Below are positions 17,781 through 26,189 of a stretch of DNA of 64,000 nt, in pieces. The notes under the pieces were generated by a model. It worked only from the letters and a program-made list of their open reading frames with translations, searched no databases and was not told the origin of the DNA. The position numbers were made by a program, and so were the translations under genes. The stretch's first letter is position 1, and the number at the start of each line of letters is the position of its first letter. Origin of the DNA: Sediminibacillus albus (GTDB lineage Bacteria; Bacillota; Bacilli; Bacillales; Amphibacillaceae); NCBI RefSeq assembly GCF_900101125.1, contig NZ_FNFL01000001.1:930001-994000 (forward strand), given 5' to 3'.

Positions 17781-18626
17781 TTACGTAAGCATCGCTAAAA
17801 AAGCCTCCAAGTTAACGGAACGCCACTTATCTTTATGGACGGCAGTGTAGATGCCAATAGCATTATCCAGATCAATGACAGCTTCCGTTAGCGTTCCCCG
17901 GGCAATTTCACTCCTCACCGCAAAGTTGGGAAGCATTGCTGCTCCAAGGCCGCACAGCACACACTGCTTGATCGCTTCAATGCTCGGCAATTCAATCTTC
18001 GCTGTTAATGTTTTTTTCTCATTTTTTAAATAGGTTTCAATGATCGGACGCCAGCTGCACGAATATTCGGTTACAAGCATGGTGTCGAATGTGGCAATCC
18101 TACTTGTCTGGGCAGATGTGACAAGGGAAAGTTCCTCATCCAAGATTTTATTTATAGTTAAGTCCCTCGGCTGCCAATCGAGCGTCTCGACAAGAATAGC
18201 CGCATCGATATCCCCCTTTTTCAATTGATTGGACAAGTCTTCATACTGGATGGATTTAAGCGTTAATTCCACTTTAGGATATTTATCCATAAATCTCCTG
18301 ATTTTATCTGGAAGCCAGTATATCATCAATGACTCACTGGCTCCGATGGTAAGCGGACCGACTGGTTCGTCCGCTTCTTTGATGACTTCCTTCGACTTGG
18401 CATAGAGATTAATGATTTCACTCGCATAAGGCAGAAAACGCCTCCCCGCTTGTGTCACCGTAATTGTTTTTCCTAAGCGGTCAAACAGCGGGTATCCCAG
18501 TTCGCTCTCTAATTCTTTAATATGAGAAGTGATCGACGATTGAGCATATCCCAACTCGTCGGCAGCTTTTTTAAATCCACCGGCATCGACTATTGCTTGA
18601 AAAGTAATAAGGTGACGCAGTTCCAT
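17781..18626 (-). CDS. LysR-family transcriptional regulator
   Basis: A 281-residue LysR regulator. The N-terminal winged helix-turn-helix begins MELRHLITFQAIVDAGGFKKAADELGY in segments and continues with SSITSHIKELE; the C-terminal periplasmic-binding-like effector domain follows (about 90-280). The ATG at 18626 is chosen for its GAGGAGGG site; an upstream in-frame ATG lacks one. It is divergent from two flavodoxin-fold oxidoreductases, which it probably regulates in response to an electrophile or quinone-type ligand (inference from LysR divergent-gene logic). Confidence 0.85.
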   Translation of the reverse strand: MELRHLITFQAIVDAGGFKKAADELGYAQSSITSHIKELESELGYPLFDRLGKTITVTQAGRRFLPYASEIINLYAKSKEVIKEADEPVGPLTIGASESLMIYWLPDKIRRFMDKYPKVELTLKSIQYEDLSNQLKKGDIDAAILVETLDWQPRDLTINKILDEELSLVTSAQTSRIATFDTMLVTEYSCSWRPIIETYLKNEKKTLTAKIELPSIEAIKQCVLCGLGAAMLPNFAVRSEIARGTLTEAVIDLDNAIGIYTAVHKDKWRSVNLEAFLAMLT

Positions 18627-18748
18627 CCTACTCCCTCCTCTTATCGGTTTTAATGAACTAAACATTCAAAACTATCAATTTTACTGAACCATCTTTCTAT
18701 TATAAACTGTACATACAATAAGATTCAACGAGGGAGCGAGGATAAAAT

Positions 18749-19321
18749 ATGAAAGTGCTGACAATAGTAACCCATCCGAGAACAGACTCGTTAACATTCA
18801 CAGCAGCACAAAGATTTACAGAAGGGTTGGAAGCTGCCGGGCATACAACAGAAACCGTGGACTTATATCGTATCGGATTCCAACCTGTATTAGGCGAGGC
18901 TGACGAACCGGATTGGTCTGCCGATTCGCAGCATTTCTCCCCTGAAGTAGAAGCGGAGATCGAGCGGGTTAAACAGTATGACGGATTAGCATTTGTATTT
19001 CCGTTATGGTGGTGGAGCATGCCGGCGATGCTTAAAGGTTATATTGACCGTGTGTGGAACTATGGCTTTGCTTATGGCCCGGGAAGGCTGGAGCATGAGC
19101 GCGTTTTATGGCTAAGCCTGGCAGGAGCGCCAATCGAAAGGTTTGAAAAACGAAAATATGATCAAATGATGTCGCACTACTTTAATATTGGGTTGGCCGA
19201 TTACTGTGGAATTAAGCATTCCAGCTTTGAATTATTCTACAAAACCATCCACCCTGATCGCGGTCATATCGAACAGCTGCTTAACGATGCTTTTGATTTG
19301 GGACTTAATTACGCAAAATAG
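18749..19321 (+). CDS. NAD(P)H oxidoreductase, flavodoxin fold
   Basis: A 190-residue flavodoxin-like quinone oxidoreductase of the NQO1/MdaB/KefF group. THPRTDSLT near the N-terminus is the flavin phosphate loop and FPLWWWSMPAMLKGYIDRVW (about 86-105) is the characteristic FMN/FAD-contact segment. It probably performs two-electron reduction of quinones or related toxic compounds. It is divergent from a LysR gene and followed 16 bp later by a second oxidoreductase, forming a two-gene operon ended by a strong terminator at 19900. Confidence 0.85.
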   Translation: MKVLTIVTHPRTDSLTFTAAQRFTEGLEAAGHTTETVDLYRIGFQPVLGEADEPDWSADSQHFSPEVEAEIERVKQYDGLAFVFPLWWWSMPAMLKGYIDRVWNYGFAYGPGRLEHERVLWLSLAGAPIERFEKRKYDQMMSHYFNIGLADYCGIKHSSFELFYKTIHPDRGHIEQLLNDAFDLGLNYAK

Positions 19322-19337
19322 AAAAGGAGATTTACCA

Positions 19338-19898
19338 ATGAAAATATTAGCTTTACTTGGCAGTTCTAGAAAAGAAGGCAACAGTGAACATTTAGCTAAA
19401 AAAGCATTAGCTGATATTGACTATACAAGCATTTATTTACGGGATTATCAAATCAATCCAATATTAGATAAAAGGCATGACGCAGAGGGGTTTACTTCCG
19501 TCAATGACGACTATGAAAGGTTATTAGAAGCGTTTTTAGCCCACGATATCATTGTGTTTGCCACACCTTTGTACTGGTTTGGGATGTCCGGCCAGATGAA
19601 AAACTTCTTTGACCGCTGGAGCCAGTATATGCGTGATTCCCGATATAATTTCAAAGGAGAAATCCCAAAAAAGAGCGCCTATACAATTGTTACAGGTAAT
19701 TCCCCGGATCCAAAGATATCGGCATTACCGCTAATCCAGCAGTTTCACTATATATTTGACTATATTGGAATGGAGTTTGCCGATTACATTATCGGGCAAG
19801 CAAATCAACCCGGCGACATTGCCAATGACTCCTTTGCCATCCAAAAAGCAGAATTATGGAATCAAAAGTTTAAAAAAAATCTAAATAGCACAAGATAG
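19338..19898 (+). CDS. NADPH-dependent FMN reductase-like flavoprotein
   Basis: A 186-residue flavodoxin-fold protein. GSSRKEGNSEHL (about 8-19) is the FMN-phosphate loop of the FMN_red family, and FATPLYWFGMSGQMKNFFDR (about 73-92) the isoalloxazine-contact segment. It is a paralogous fold to the preceding gene but of a different subfamily. The ATG at 19338 has AAGGAG 9 nt upstream; the longer open frame reaching back to 19188 only overlaps the previous gene. Likely function is reduction of FMN, quinones or nitro compounds. Confidence 0.85.
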   Translation: MKILALLGSSRKEGNSEHLAKKALADIDYTSIYLRDYQINPILDKRHDAEGFTSVNDDYERLLEAFLAHDIIVFATPLYWFGMSGQMKNFFDRWSQYMRDSRYNFKGEIPKKSAYTIVTGNSPDPKISALPLIQQFHYIFDYIGMEFADYIIGQANQPGDIANDSFAIQKAELWNQKFKKNLNSTR

Positions 19899-19899
19899 T

Positions 19900-19937
19900 A
19901 AAAAGGCACTAAAACAGTTGGTTTTAGTGCCTTTTTA
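19900..19937 (+). terminator. Terminator of the oxidoreductase pair
   Basis: A perfect AAAAAGGCACTAAAAC/GTTTTAGTGCCTTTTT hairpin with a 5-base loop; bidirectional in form, and serves the rightward operon directly. Confidence 0.92.
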
Positions 19938-19994
19938 CTGGTTGTACTGGTAATTTAACAATAATGGCCTTCCACTTCTCTGTCCCGGGGTTGC

Positions 19995-20930
19995 CTACTG
20001 CGCACGCTGCATAAATGATAGTGTTTGTTCAACCCCTTCCCGGTAAGAAGTCCGCGGTACCGGACCAATATGTTTTTCGTACTTATCCCCGCTCAAAATT
20101 AGTGGTATTTCGTTTAAATAAAACATTTCAACATATTCACGCATCATCGAATCAAATAAACCAAGCATACGAATCATCGGCTTTGTCACCGTTCTGACTT
20201 TTTTGCTATAACCTGTATAAGCTTTTGCTATTTGGATGATTTCCCGGCCAGTAATCGTCCCTGCACCAGGGATATTCCAATTTTGCCCATATGCTGCCTC
20301 TTGCATGGCGAGATTAACGATTGCCTTCGCTCCGTCGGGTGTATAAATAAACTCTCGATGAATCTTTTGATTACCGACAAACATGGCCCCTTTATTGCGG
20401 ACGATGGACTGAAAGGTATAATTTAGTACGCTGCTCTCTACGCCTGGTCCGTAAAAATCAGGAAAGTGCGCAATAAGCACTGGCACTTCCGACTGTTTAG
20501 CCATGTTCTCCAGCTCGAGCCGTATCGTTCCTTTTTTTGTTGGCGGCTGTTTTGCATATGTCTCCGGTACAGGTACCCTTTCACTTTTGGCATAAGCATA
20601 AATATTATCAACCATTGCCAGCTTGGCTTGCTGAATTCTGGCTGCCTCCAAAATATTAGCTAATAATATCGGCTGCTTCTCCCCCCATTCCGGATAAGGA
20701 AGGTTAATCGCATGAAAGATAACATCGTTGCCGCTGGCAGCAAGGACTAGTTCATCCTTGCTGAAAACATCTCCGGAATGGACAGCAATTTGTGGATGAT
20801 CTTTAAACAATCGCTCAAGCTTATCCCTATGACGTGCGAAAGCAGTCACAGCCACGCCCCGATTCGCCAATTCGAAGGTAATCGCTCTGCCAATCGCTCC
20901 CGAAGCACCTAACACTAACGCCTTTTTCAT
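19995..20930 (-). CDS. NAD(P)-dependent epimerase/dehydratase family protein
   Basis: A 311-residue extended short-chain dehydrogenase-like Rossmann protein. GASGAIG (about 9-15 from the first Met) is the cofactor-binding glycine motif; DNIYAYA holds the region where extended SDRs carry the Tyr of the active site, and FPDFYGPG matches the epimerase-family loop. Substrate is unknown. Two in-frame ATGs follow AAAGGAGG; the second (20930) has the better 6-nt spacing. The gene lies 47 bp downstream of a TetR gene, and the gap holds a copy of the same palindrome found before tetR, so it is probably repressed by that TetR. Confidence 0.8.
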   Translation of the reverse strand: MKKALVLGASGAIGRAITFELANRGVAVTAFARHRDKLERLFKDHPQIAVHSGDVFSKDELVLAASGNDVIFHAINLPYPEWGEKQPILLANILEAARIQQAKLAMVDNIYAYAKSERVPVPETYAKQPPTKKGTIRLELENMAKQSEVPVLIAHFPDFYGPGVESSVLNYTFQSIVRNKGAMFVGNQKIHREFIYTPDGAKAIVNLAMQEAAYGQNWNIPGAGTITGREIIQIAKAYTGYSKKVRTVTKPMIRMLGLFDSMMREYVEMFYLNEIPLILSGDKYEKHIGPVPRTSYREGVEQTLSFMQRAQ

Positions 20931-20945
20931 CATACTCCTCCTTTA

Positions 20946-20962
20946 ATTGACCAACGTTCAAT
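20946..20962. promoter_or_regulatory. TetR operator copy before the epimerase gene
   Basis: ATTGACCAACGTTCAAT is an imperfect palindrome sitting in the tetR-SDR gap, very similar to ATTGACCGTTGTTCAAT before tetR at 21569-21585. Confidence 0.75.
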
Positions 20963-20977
20963 AAAACTTTAAAAAAA

Positions 20978-21553
20978 TCAGCTTGCTAGCATTGACGTAA
21001 AAATAATATTCACATATGATTCAGCCAAGCCTCTTACATCATGAAATTGCTGACCGCTCTGGCAGTAATGGGCCACAAATCCATGCAGCATTAAAAACAC
21101 GGACCAAGTAGTCTGTACATTGATTGTTTTTTCGGATAAAGTTTGCAGTGCATTCGCAAATTTTTCATAGCTTTTGTTCGGTCCTTGATTTAAAAAACTT
21201 TTAATCTCCTCATCCTTGGTAAGAAACATTATTTCATAATGGTTTTGATGGGTCAGGCCAAATTCGATAAATCCGATCAGCACGGCCTGCAGTTTGACAT
21301 CCGCAGGATTACGCTGCGCCAATATTTCATCAAGCTTTTGATTTAGCGCTGAAAAATCCCGCTCAACCAATGCATAAAACAATTCGGCTTTGTTTTGAAA
21401 GTGATAATAGATGGACCCATGACTATAGCCTAACTTTGCAGCAATTTTCCGTATGGACACATTGCGATAACCGTCTGTTACAAATAGTGTGCGGGCTGCT
21501 TCCATAATGATTTCCCTGGTTAATTCCTGGTTTACTGCTTTTCTCGGTGCCAT
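20978..21553 (-). CDS. TetR-family regulator
   Basis: A 191-residue TetR protein. The DNA-binding domain (about 9-58) includes IREIIMEAARTLF-type helix 1 and IRKIAAKLGYSHGSIYYHF; the C-terminal domain is a TetR_C type with no recognisable ligand signature. The ATG has AAAAGGAG 7 nt upstream. Matching palindromes before its own gene (21569) and before the downstream epimerase gene (20946) indicate that it represses both, a single-regulator, two-operator arrangement. Confidence 0.88.
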   Translation of the reverse strand: MAPRKAVNQELTREIIMEAARTLFVTDGYRNVSIRKIAAKLGYSHGSIYYHFQNKAELFYALVERDFSALNQKLDEILAQRNPADVKLQAVLIGFIEFGLTHQNHYEIMFLTKDEEIKSFLNQGPNKSYEKFANALQTLSEKTINVQTTWSVFLMLHGFVAHYCQSGQQFHDVRGLAESYVNIIFTSMLAS

Positions 21554-21568
21554 AAATAACTCCTTTTA

Positions 21569-21585
21569 ATTGACCGTTGTTCAAT
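21569..21585. promoter_or_regulatory. TetR operator copy before tetR
   Basis: ATTGACCGTTGTTCAAT lies 16 bp before the tetR start and shares 14 of 17 positions with the site at 20946. Confidence 0.75.
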
Positions 21586-21667
21586 TAAATCATAAATTTT
21601 ATAAATACTCTTGTCAACATTTTTTTGATTGATAATTAAAATTTTAAATATGGTATTATCAGAAAAT

Positions 21668-21709
21668 ACCAAGACTTATTGCTTCTTCGCATGTGCAATA
21701 AGCCTTGGT
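21668..21709 (-). terminator. Hairpin after the methyltransferase gene
   Basis: ACCAAGACTTATTGC and GCAATAAGCCTTGGT pair with one mismatch around a 12-base loop. On the minus strand it is followed by TATTTTC, a modest T tract. It separates the methyltransferase from tetR. Confidence 0.65.
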
Positions 21710-21742
21710 AAGATGCCAGTTGATTTCCCTTCAACAAACTGC

Positions 21743-22504
21743 CTATTCTTTTTTCTTCACAGCCTTAATGATGATAGTGGTTGGAAACATACGTGCCTTA
21801 TACAGTGAGTAATAGCGGTCAGACACCCCTGTTTCTGCTTCCGCAGATTCGGCAGGAACATCACTTTCTATCACAGCTTCAATGGAAAAGCCAGCCGTAA
21901 TTAATTGATTGATATACGTACTCATTTTGCGCCTCTGGAAAGATAACGGCTTGTTTTCGCCTTTAAAGTTATCAAAAGTCAGCAATCCCTCTTCCTGATA
22001 AGAGGCATCAAGATAAAAACGTCCTCCTTCACTACTCAAATGGGGATATAAAGGATGATCCCAACTAAAAATAAAACTTCCCCCAACTTTTAGGTAGGAA
22101 TGGATTAACTGAAAGGTAGCAGGTAAATCGGTCGTCCAACCGATTGCATAAATCGAATAAACACAGTCAAAGTATTGTTTTGGCAAACCGATGTCTTCTT
22201 CCATCGGTGCACAGAATAAATTAGCAGAAATACCCTTTAACGTTGTTTCTGCTGCCCGCTGCTGCTCCGCTGACAGATCAACGCCCCATAATTCACCGGC
22301 TCCTCTTTCTGCCATATACCGCAAGGAATGTCCGCTGCCGTAACCAATATCGAGTACTGTTTTACGCTTTATGTTACCGAACAATTGCAGCTCCTCTTCT
22401 GTTTGTGCATAAGGCCCATAGCTTGGCAATGCATCCTTTCCGTTAAAATAGCGAGCCACAGTGTTCCAGCCCTGCCTATTTTGTTCTAATACTTTATTCG
22501 TCAT
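21743..22504 (-). CDS. Class I SAM-dependent methyltransferase
   Basis: A 253-residue methyltransferase. VLDIGYGSGHSLRYMA (about 50-65) is motif I, although the usual GCG/GTG is YGSG here; ELWGVDLS is motif II and the YDCVYSIYAIGW-like segment motif post-II. The SAM-binding Rossmann core spans about 45-150. The methyl acceptor is unknown. A ribosome site (AAAGGGGTGGAGG) precedes the ATG. It appears monocistronic. Confidence 0.8.
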   Translation of the reverse strand: MTNKVLEQNRQGWNTVARYFNGKDALPSYGPYAQTEEELQLFGNIKRKTVLDIGYGSGHSLRYMAERGAGELWGVDLSAEQQRAAETTLKGISANLFCAPMEEDIGLPKQYFDCVYSIYAIGWTTDLPATFQLIHSYLKVGGSFIFSWDHPLYPHLSSEGGRFYLDASYQEEGLLTFDNFKGENKPLSFQRRKMSTYINQLITAGFSIEAVIESDVPAESAEAETGVSDRYYSLYKARMFPTTIIIKAVKKKE

Positions 22505-22565
22505 TCTCTCATCGCCTCCACCCCTTTTTTATTCCCTAAATAAGGTGGAAATCCTTTAAGCAATT

Positions 22566-22595
22566 AAAAAAAGCCTCCTTTTGGCCAAAGGAGGC
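22566..22595 (-). terminator. Terminator after the ring-cleaving dioxygenase gene
   Basis: Minus-strand GCCTCCTTT...AAAAGGAGGC hairpin followed by seven T, 9 bp after the stop. Confidence 0.88.
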
Positions 22596-22603
22596 TTCAT
22601 TTA

Positions 22604-23587
22604 TTATTCTCGTTCTTTTTCCATATTTTTTGTACTTCTCACTGTATCGATTGGGCGCACGGCTTGCTCGATTTGCTCTCGTTTGGATTCTAGAAAAGGC
22701 GGCAGGGATAATTTTTCGCCCAATGTTTCGTATGGCTCATCTCCCATAAATCCTGGACCGTCCGTCGCAAGCTCAAATAAAATTTGCGGGGCCACCCTCG
22801 CATACAATGATTGAAAGAAGAAACGATCAACGTACCCAGAAGTTTGAAAACCGAATTGGCGGTACCATTGATCCCATTCTTCTAGCTCTGCCCTGTCCTC
22901 AATACGGAAAGCAGCATGGTGCACTGTACCAAATCCTTGTCGGGCTTGGGGAAGTACTTTGTTATGCTCGACTATAACCTGCGCGCCATTTCCTCCCTCG
23001 CCGACCTCAAATAAATGAAAAGAGCCTTCCTGATCAATCTCTTTGAAGACAAGAACTTTTTCCATCATTTCTTTAAAGTACTCAAAATTCGCAATCCTGA
23101 CGAAAATAGGCCCCAACCCGGTTATGGCATACTCTAGCGGAATTGGCCCATTCTGCCATGGATTACCAGCAGCAACGCCCTGATTGTTTTCATCTGATAT
23201 TAATTGATAATTTTGCTCATCGAAATCCACAAAGGAAAGTGTCTTTTTGCCAAATTGTTCTTTAATACCAGTGTGTTTTACTTCCAAACGGTCAAACCTT
23301 TTCACCCAGTAGTTCAACGCAGCATCACTCGGTACCCTGAAAGAAGTTTTGAAAATTTCATTTGTGCCATGGACCCCTTTCGGTATGCCTGGAAAGTCAA
23401 AGAATGTCATATCCGTTCCGGGGCTGCCTTTGTCATCAGCAAAAAATAAATGGTAAGTCTGAATATCATCCTGATTTACCGTCTTTTTGACTAATCGCAT
23501 TCCTAATACATAAGTGAAAAATTCATAGTTCTTTTCAGCACTGCTAGTAATTGCAGTGACATGGTGTATCCCTTTTAATTGGTTCAT
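22604..23587 (-). CDS. VOC-family ring-cleaving dioxygenase (MhqO-like)
   Basis: A 327-residue protein made of two vicinal-oxygen-chelate modules, as in the B. subtilis MhqA/MhqE/MhqO group of hydroquinone-linked dioxygenases. The metal ligands are visible as His in GIHHVTAI (about 6-13), His in VHHAAFRIE (about 213-221) and Glu in LFELATDGPGF. The ATG at 23587 has GGAGG about 9 nt upstream; an ATG 22 codons earlier has none. A TATCTT...AAGATA operator like that of MhqR lies just upstream, supporting a role in quinone/catechol detoxification. Confidence 0.85.
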   Translation of the reverse strand: MNQLKGIHHVTAITSSAEKNYEFFTYVLGMRLVKKTVNQDDIQTYHLFFADDKGSPGTDMTFFDFPGIPKGVHGTNEIFKTSFRVPSDAALNYWVKRFDRLEVKHTGIKEQFGKKTLSFVDFDEQNYQLISDENNQGVAAGNPWQNGPIPLEYAITGLGPIFVRIANFEYFKEMMEKVLVFKEIDQEGSFHLFEVGEGGNGAQVIVEHNKVLPQARQGFGTVHHAAFRIEDRAELEEWDQWYRQFGFQTSGYVDRFFFQSLYARVAPQILFELATDGPGFMGDEPYETLGEKLSLPPFLESKREQIEQAVRPIDTVRSTKNMEKERE

Positions 23588-23668
23588 CCTAAATTCCTCC
23601 AATAAAGCTTGTCTATTGTAAACACTTCCGTGGCGAGAATGACGGGGCTTCATTATTTATTACTTAAA

Positions 23669-23716
23669 TATCTTTAATTCAAGATAAATGTATCATACCT
23701 AAAAAAATGCTGTCAA
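23669..23716 (-). promoter_or_regulatory. Promoter with MhqR-like operator
   Basis: The -35 TTGACA is at 23711-23716. A TACATT/GATACA -10 lies near 23688-23695. The palindrome TATCTTTAATTCAAGATA (23669-23686) closely resembles the B. subtilis MhqR box (tATCTcgaAtTCgAGATa, as I recall) and lies at the expected start site. Confidence 0.7.
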
Positions 23717-23801
23717 CAAGTTAGATTTGCCCCCATTCGAGGCAGCAGTCCAAATATACTTGTCCCTGAATTAAAATACTTTTTTATCTATTATGCCATT
23801 C

Positions 23802-24881
23802 TTAAAGATCAGGCTTCTCATCAAAAAGAATGTTGTTTTTTCCGCTCACTTTCACCTGATAAAGAAGCTGATCCGCATTGGCGAGCACCTCTCGAATGCT
23901 TGTCTTGCCATCAAAGAAAGCCATGCCCCCGCTGGCAGACAACTTAATCTTCTCGTTAAACTGCATTTTATGTACTTTCTCCAGAAGGTGATCAATTAAT
24001 TCCCTGCATTGGGCTGCGTCCATTTCATCAATCAGAACAAGAAACTCATCCCCTCCATACCTGCCTACAGTTCTAGTATCAGCAAGTTCCTCTTTTAGTA
24101 AGTTTGCAAACCGGATAAGTGCTTTATCCCCTGTTTCATGGCCGTATCGATCATTAATTTGTTTAAAATTATCGATATCTAAGATCAACACAATGATTTT
24201 GCGTTCTTCCTGCTTATACTCCTCCAATTTTTGAAACAAATACCTGCGGTTGAACAACTGAGTAAGCTCATCTGTGAAGGTTAGCTTTTCCAACAGTTTA
24301 TTTTGCTCGTTTAGTAAATCACTGTAGCTTTTTAATTTGTTTCGCTCCTGCCGGTAAGCGGATGCGAACTGTCTGAGCAAAAATGAAGCCATAAGCAGGG
24401 TCAAGGGGACTTGGACTATCATATCGTACAGGTTCTGTTGCTTCGAATAAACCGGAAAAAAGGAAGGCAGCTGGTTATGTAATAAAACTAGAAAGCAAAA
24501 AATTGCAATAAGGGAAAATATGAATATAACCCTGGTTCTTCCTGTAAACAAATAATTAACGGTAATACAAATAAGAAAGAAATAAGCAATCGAAAAATTA
24601 TTCGGACCACCTGCAGATATCCAGCCCATTGGCAGTAAAAAGTAAATAATACAGATAAAGATGACTACTTGAAACTGTTTCATATACATTTTTTTGCTGG
24701 CAAAATATAAAGCTACTAAAGAAATAGTAATCGATCCTATCCATTTATAATTAACTCCGAATGGATAATCAACCAAAATATTAATCGTAATCGAGGTTGC
24801 CGAAACAAAAATAATGAACAGCAATATATAAATAAATAACTTTTCTTCTAATTTGAATTGTCTTAATTTTAGTGGTCTCAT
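23802..24881 (-). CDS. Membrane-bound diguanylate cyclase (GGDEF)
   Basis: A 359-residue protein: six predicted membrane helices (about 15-180), a short coiled linker (RQERNKLKSYSDLLNEQ in part) and a C-terminal GGDEF domain (about 200-355). The active-site loop RYGGDEF is intact, with ILDIDNFKQINDRYGH carrying the metal-binding Asp, so c-di-GMP synthesis from two GTP is expected. The RxxD product-inhibition site five residues before GGDEF is absent (LADTRTVG instead). The ATG follows AGGAG. No EAL partner is seen nearby. Confidence 0.85.
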   Translation of the reverse strand: MRPLKLRQFKLEEKLFIYILLFIIFVSATSITINILVDYPFGVNYKWIGSITISLVALYFASKKMYMKQFQVVIFICIIYFLLPMGWISAGGPNNFSIAYFFLICITVNYLFTGRTRVIFIFSLIAIFCFLVLLHNQLPSFFPVYSKQQNLYDMIVQVPLTLLMASFLLRQFASAYRQERNKLKSYSDLLNEQNKLLEKLTFTDELTQLFNRRYLFQKLEEYKQEERKIIVLILDIDNFKQINDRYGHETGDKALIRFANLLKEELADTRTVGRYGGDEFLVLIDEMDAAQCRELIDHLLEKVHKMQFNEKIKLSASGGMAFFDGKTSIREVLANADQLLYQVKVSGKNNILFDEKPDL

Positions 24882-25029
24882 GGCAGAAGGCTCCTAATTA
24901 TCATTTAGCAATTTGTAGGTAATAAGTTATATTTTATTATTCTACCACGAAGCACATCTTACGAATCGTTTATTTATTACTTTAATGAAGAAATAGTGTC
25001 GCGTGGCCCGGAGTATCTGCTTCCTGCAC

Positions 25030-25065
25030 AAAAAGCCTGTCTTCATCAAATATCCGAAGACAGGC
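25030..25065 (-). terminator. Terminator downstream of the chemoreceptor remnant
   Basis: Minus-strand GCCTGTCTTC/GAAGACAGGC stem with an 11-base loop and a TTTTT tail. Confidence 0.8.
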
Positions 25066-25110
25066 CATCCTAGTTTCTCACAATGATTCTTTTTCTTTTA
25101 TAAATTACTG

Positions 25111-25212
25111 CTACAATTTGTGCATAATACTATTCAATTCCGTGGTCAGGTCAGTCAGTTCATTTGCTGCTTTTGCTGTCCTTTCCACCTGACCATGTAC
25201 AGCAACCCTGAA
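25111..25212 (-). pseudogene. C-terminal remnant of a methyl-accepting chemotaxis protein
   Basis: A 33-codon frame between two stops ends in ...AKAANELTDLTTELNSIMHKL, the kind of heptad-rich tail found at the extreme C-terminus of chemoreceptors such as HemAT. Nothing else of a receptor is present: the frame is closed by TAA upstream and the GNAT gene begins right after. The likely explanation is a deletion that removed the rest. The tail is short, so the call is tentative. Confidence 0.4.
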
Positions 25213-25217
25213 TTATC

Positions 25218-25634
25218 CTAAAGTCTTTTTTCCAAAAAATATTGACTATAACCTTGCGGATGGTCTTCCAATACGCCAAATGCCTTGTAGCCTTGTTGTT
25301 TGTAAAAATCGGGCGCTTGAAAACTGAAGGTGTCCAGAAAAATGAGACGGCATCGTTTTTCTCTCGCGAGCTTTTCAGCATTTTCCAGTAGTTGACCTCC
25401 GTACCCTTGGGAACGGTATTGTTCATCGACCCATAGGAAATCGATATGTAGATGCTGCCAATACATTGTACCGGTAATCCCCCCAACGATCTCTCCGTTG
25501 TCGTTGTTTACGGTGATACAAATACTTTCTTTCGGTGTTTTCAACTGATCGGGCAGCATTGCCATGTTGTGATCGATTACCTTGCTTCTGATAAAATCTT
25601 TGTCCGCCTGTTTTTCTGTTTTTGTTATCTGCAT
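25218..25634 (-). CDS. GNAT N-acetyltransferase
   Basis: A 138-residue acetyltransferase. WVDEQYRSQGYGGQLLENAEKLA (read in parts) is motif A with the acetyl-CoA pyrophosphate loop QGYGGQ (about 78-83), and FQAPDFYKQQGYKAFG is motif B. It belongs to the small stand-alone GNAT group whose acceptors range from amino acids to antibiotics. The ATG has AAGGGGG 7 nt upstream. Its stop lies just before a chemoreceptor tail fragment, so it appears to occupy a rearranged site. Confidence 0.8.
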   Translation of the reverse strand: MQITKTEKQADKDFIRSKVIDHNMAMLPDQLKTPKESICITVNNDNGEIVGGITGTMYWQHLHIDFLWVDEQYRSQGYGGQLLENAEKLAREKRCRLIFLDTFSFQAPDFYKQQGYKAFGVLEDHPQGYSQYFLEKRL

Positions 25635-25729
25635 TGCTTATCCCCCTTTTTGAATCTGGGCTGTTCATCCATTACTTTCTAAAATATTTCAAGCCCCGTA
25701 AATTTGGCCAACATTTCCTGAACTTAAAG

Positions 25730-26173
25730 TCATTCAATCACTAGCATATCGTTCTCATCAAACTTCCAGTCATCGCCATAAGCAACTTCCCAATAAAAGC
25801 CGTTCGGGTCCTGGAAATAGCCGCTGTAACCGCCCCAAAAAACGGGCTGCGGCTGTTTGACAATCTTTGCTCCCGCTTTTTCTGCCAGCGCAAAGACCTG
25901 GTCAACTTCCTGTTTTGATTTTCCGTTGTATGCAAGGCTGATAGCAGCAGTACCTGCATTAAGTTTCGGCGGATATTCTTCATTAATGTCTTTTGCTAAT
26001 TGATCAATTTGAAATAGCGAAATTTTTGTTCCGGCATTATTAAAGAAAATCACCTCTGGATTTGCTTCATCCCCGTAGATAACCACTTCAAACCCAAGGC
26101 CATCCCGATAAAATTGAAGTGATTCTACCAGGTCATTGACACCTAACGTAACTAAATTTAAACGATTCATCAT
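25730..26173 (-). CDS. VOC/glyoxalase-family protein
   Basis: A 147-residue single-module VOC protein. LNLVTLGVNDLVESLQFY at the start and YSGYFQDPNGFYWEVAY near the end are the paired beta-alpha-beta-beta-beta signatures; the Glu in FYWEVAY is a usual metal ligand. Function within the family (lyase, dioxygenase or resistance protein) is not determined. ATGs at 26179, 26173 and 26170 compete; 26173 has the best distance (6 nt) from AAGGGG. It follows the S66 peptidase gene by 16 bp and is probably co-transcribed with it. Confidence 0.78.
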   Translation of the reverse strand: MMNRLNLVTLGVNDLVESLQFYRDGLGFEVVIYGDEANPEVIFFNNAGTKISLFQIDQLAKDINEEYPPKLNAGTAAISLAYNGKSKQEVDQVFALAEKAGAKIVKQPQPVFWGGYSGYFQDPNGFYWEVAYGDDWKFDENDMLVIE

Positions 26174-26189
26174 CTTCATCCCCTTATTT

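Noticed and set aside
19188-19337. N-terminal extension of the second oxidoreductase
   Set aside because: Overlaps the first oxidoreductase gene in another frame; the internal ATG has a proper ribosome site.
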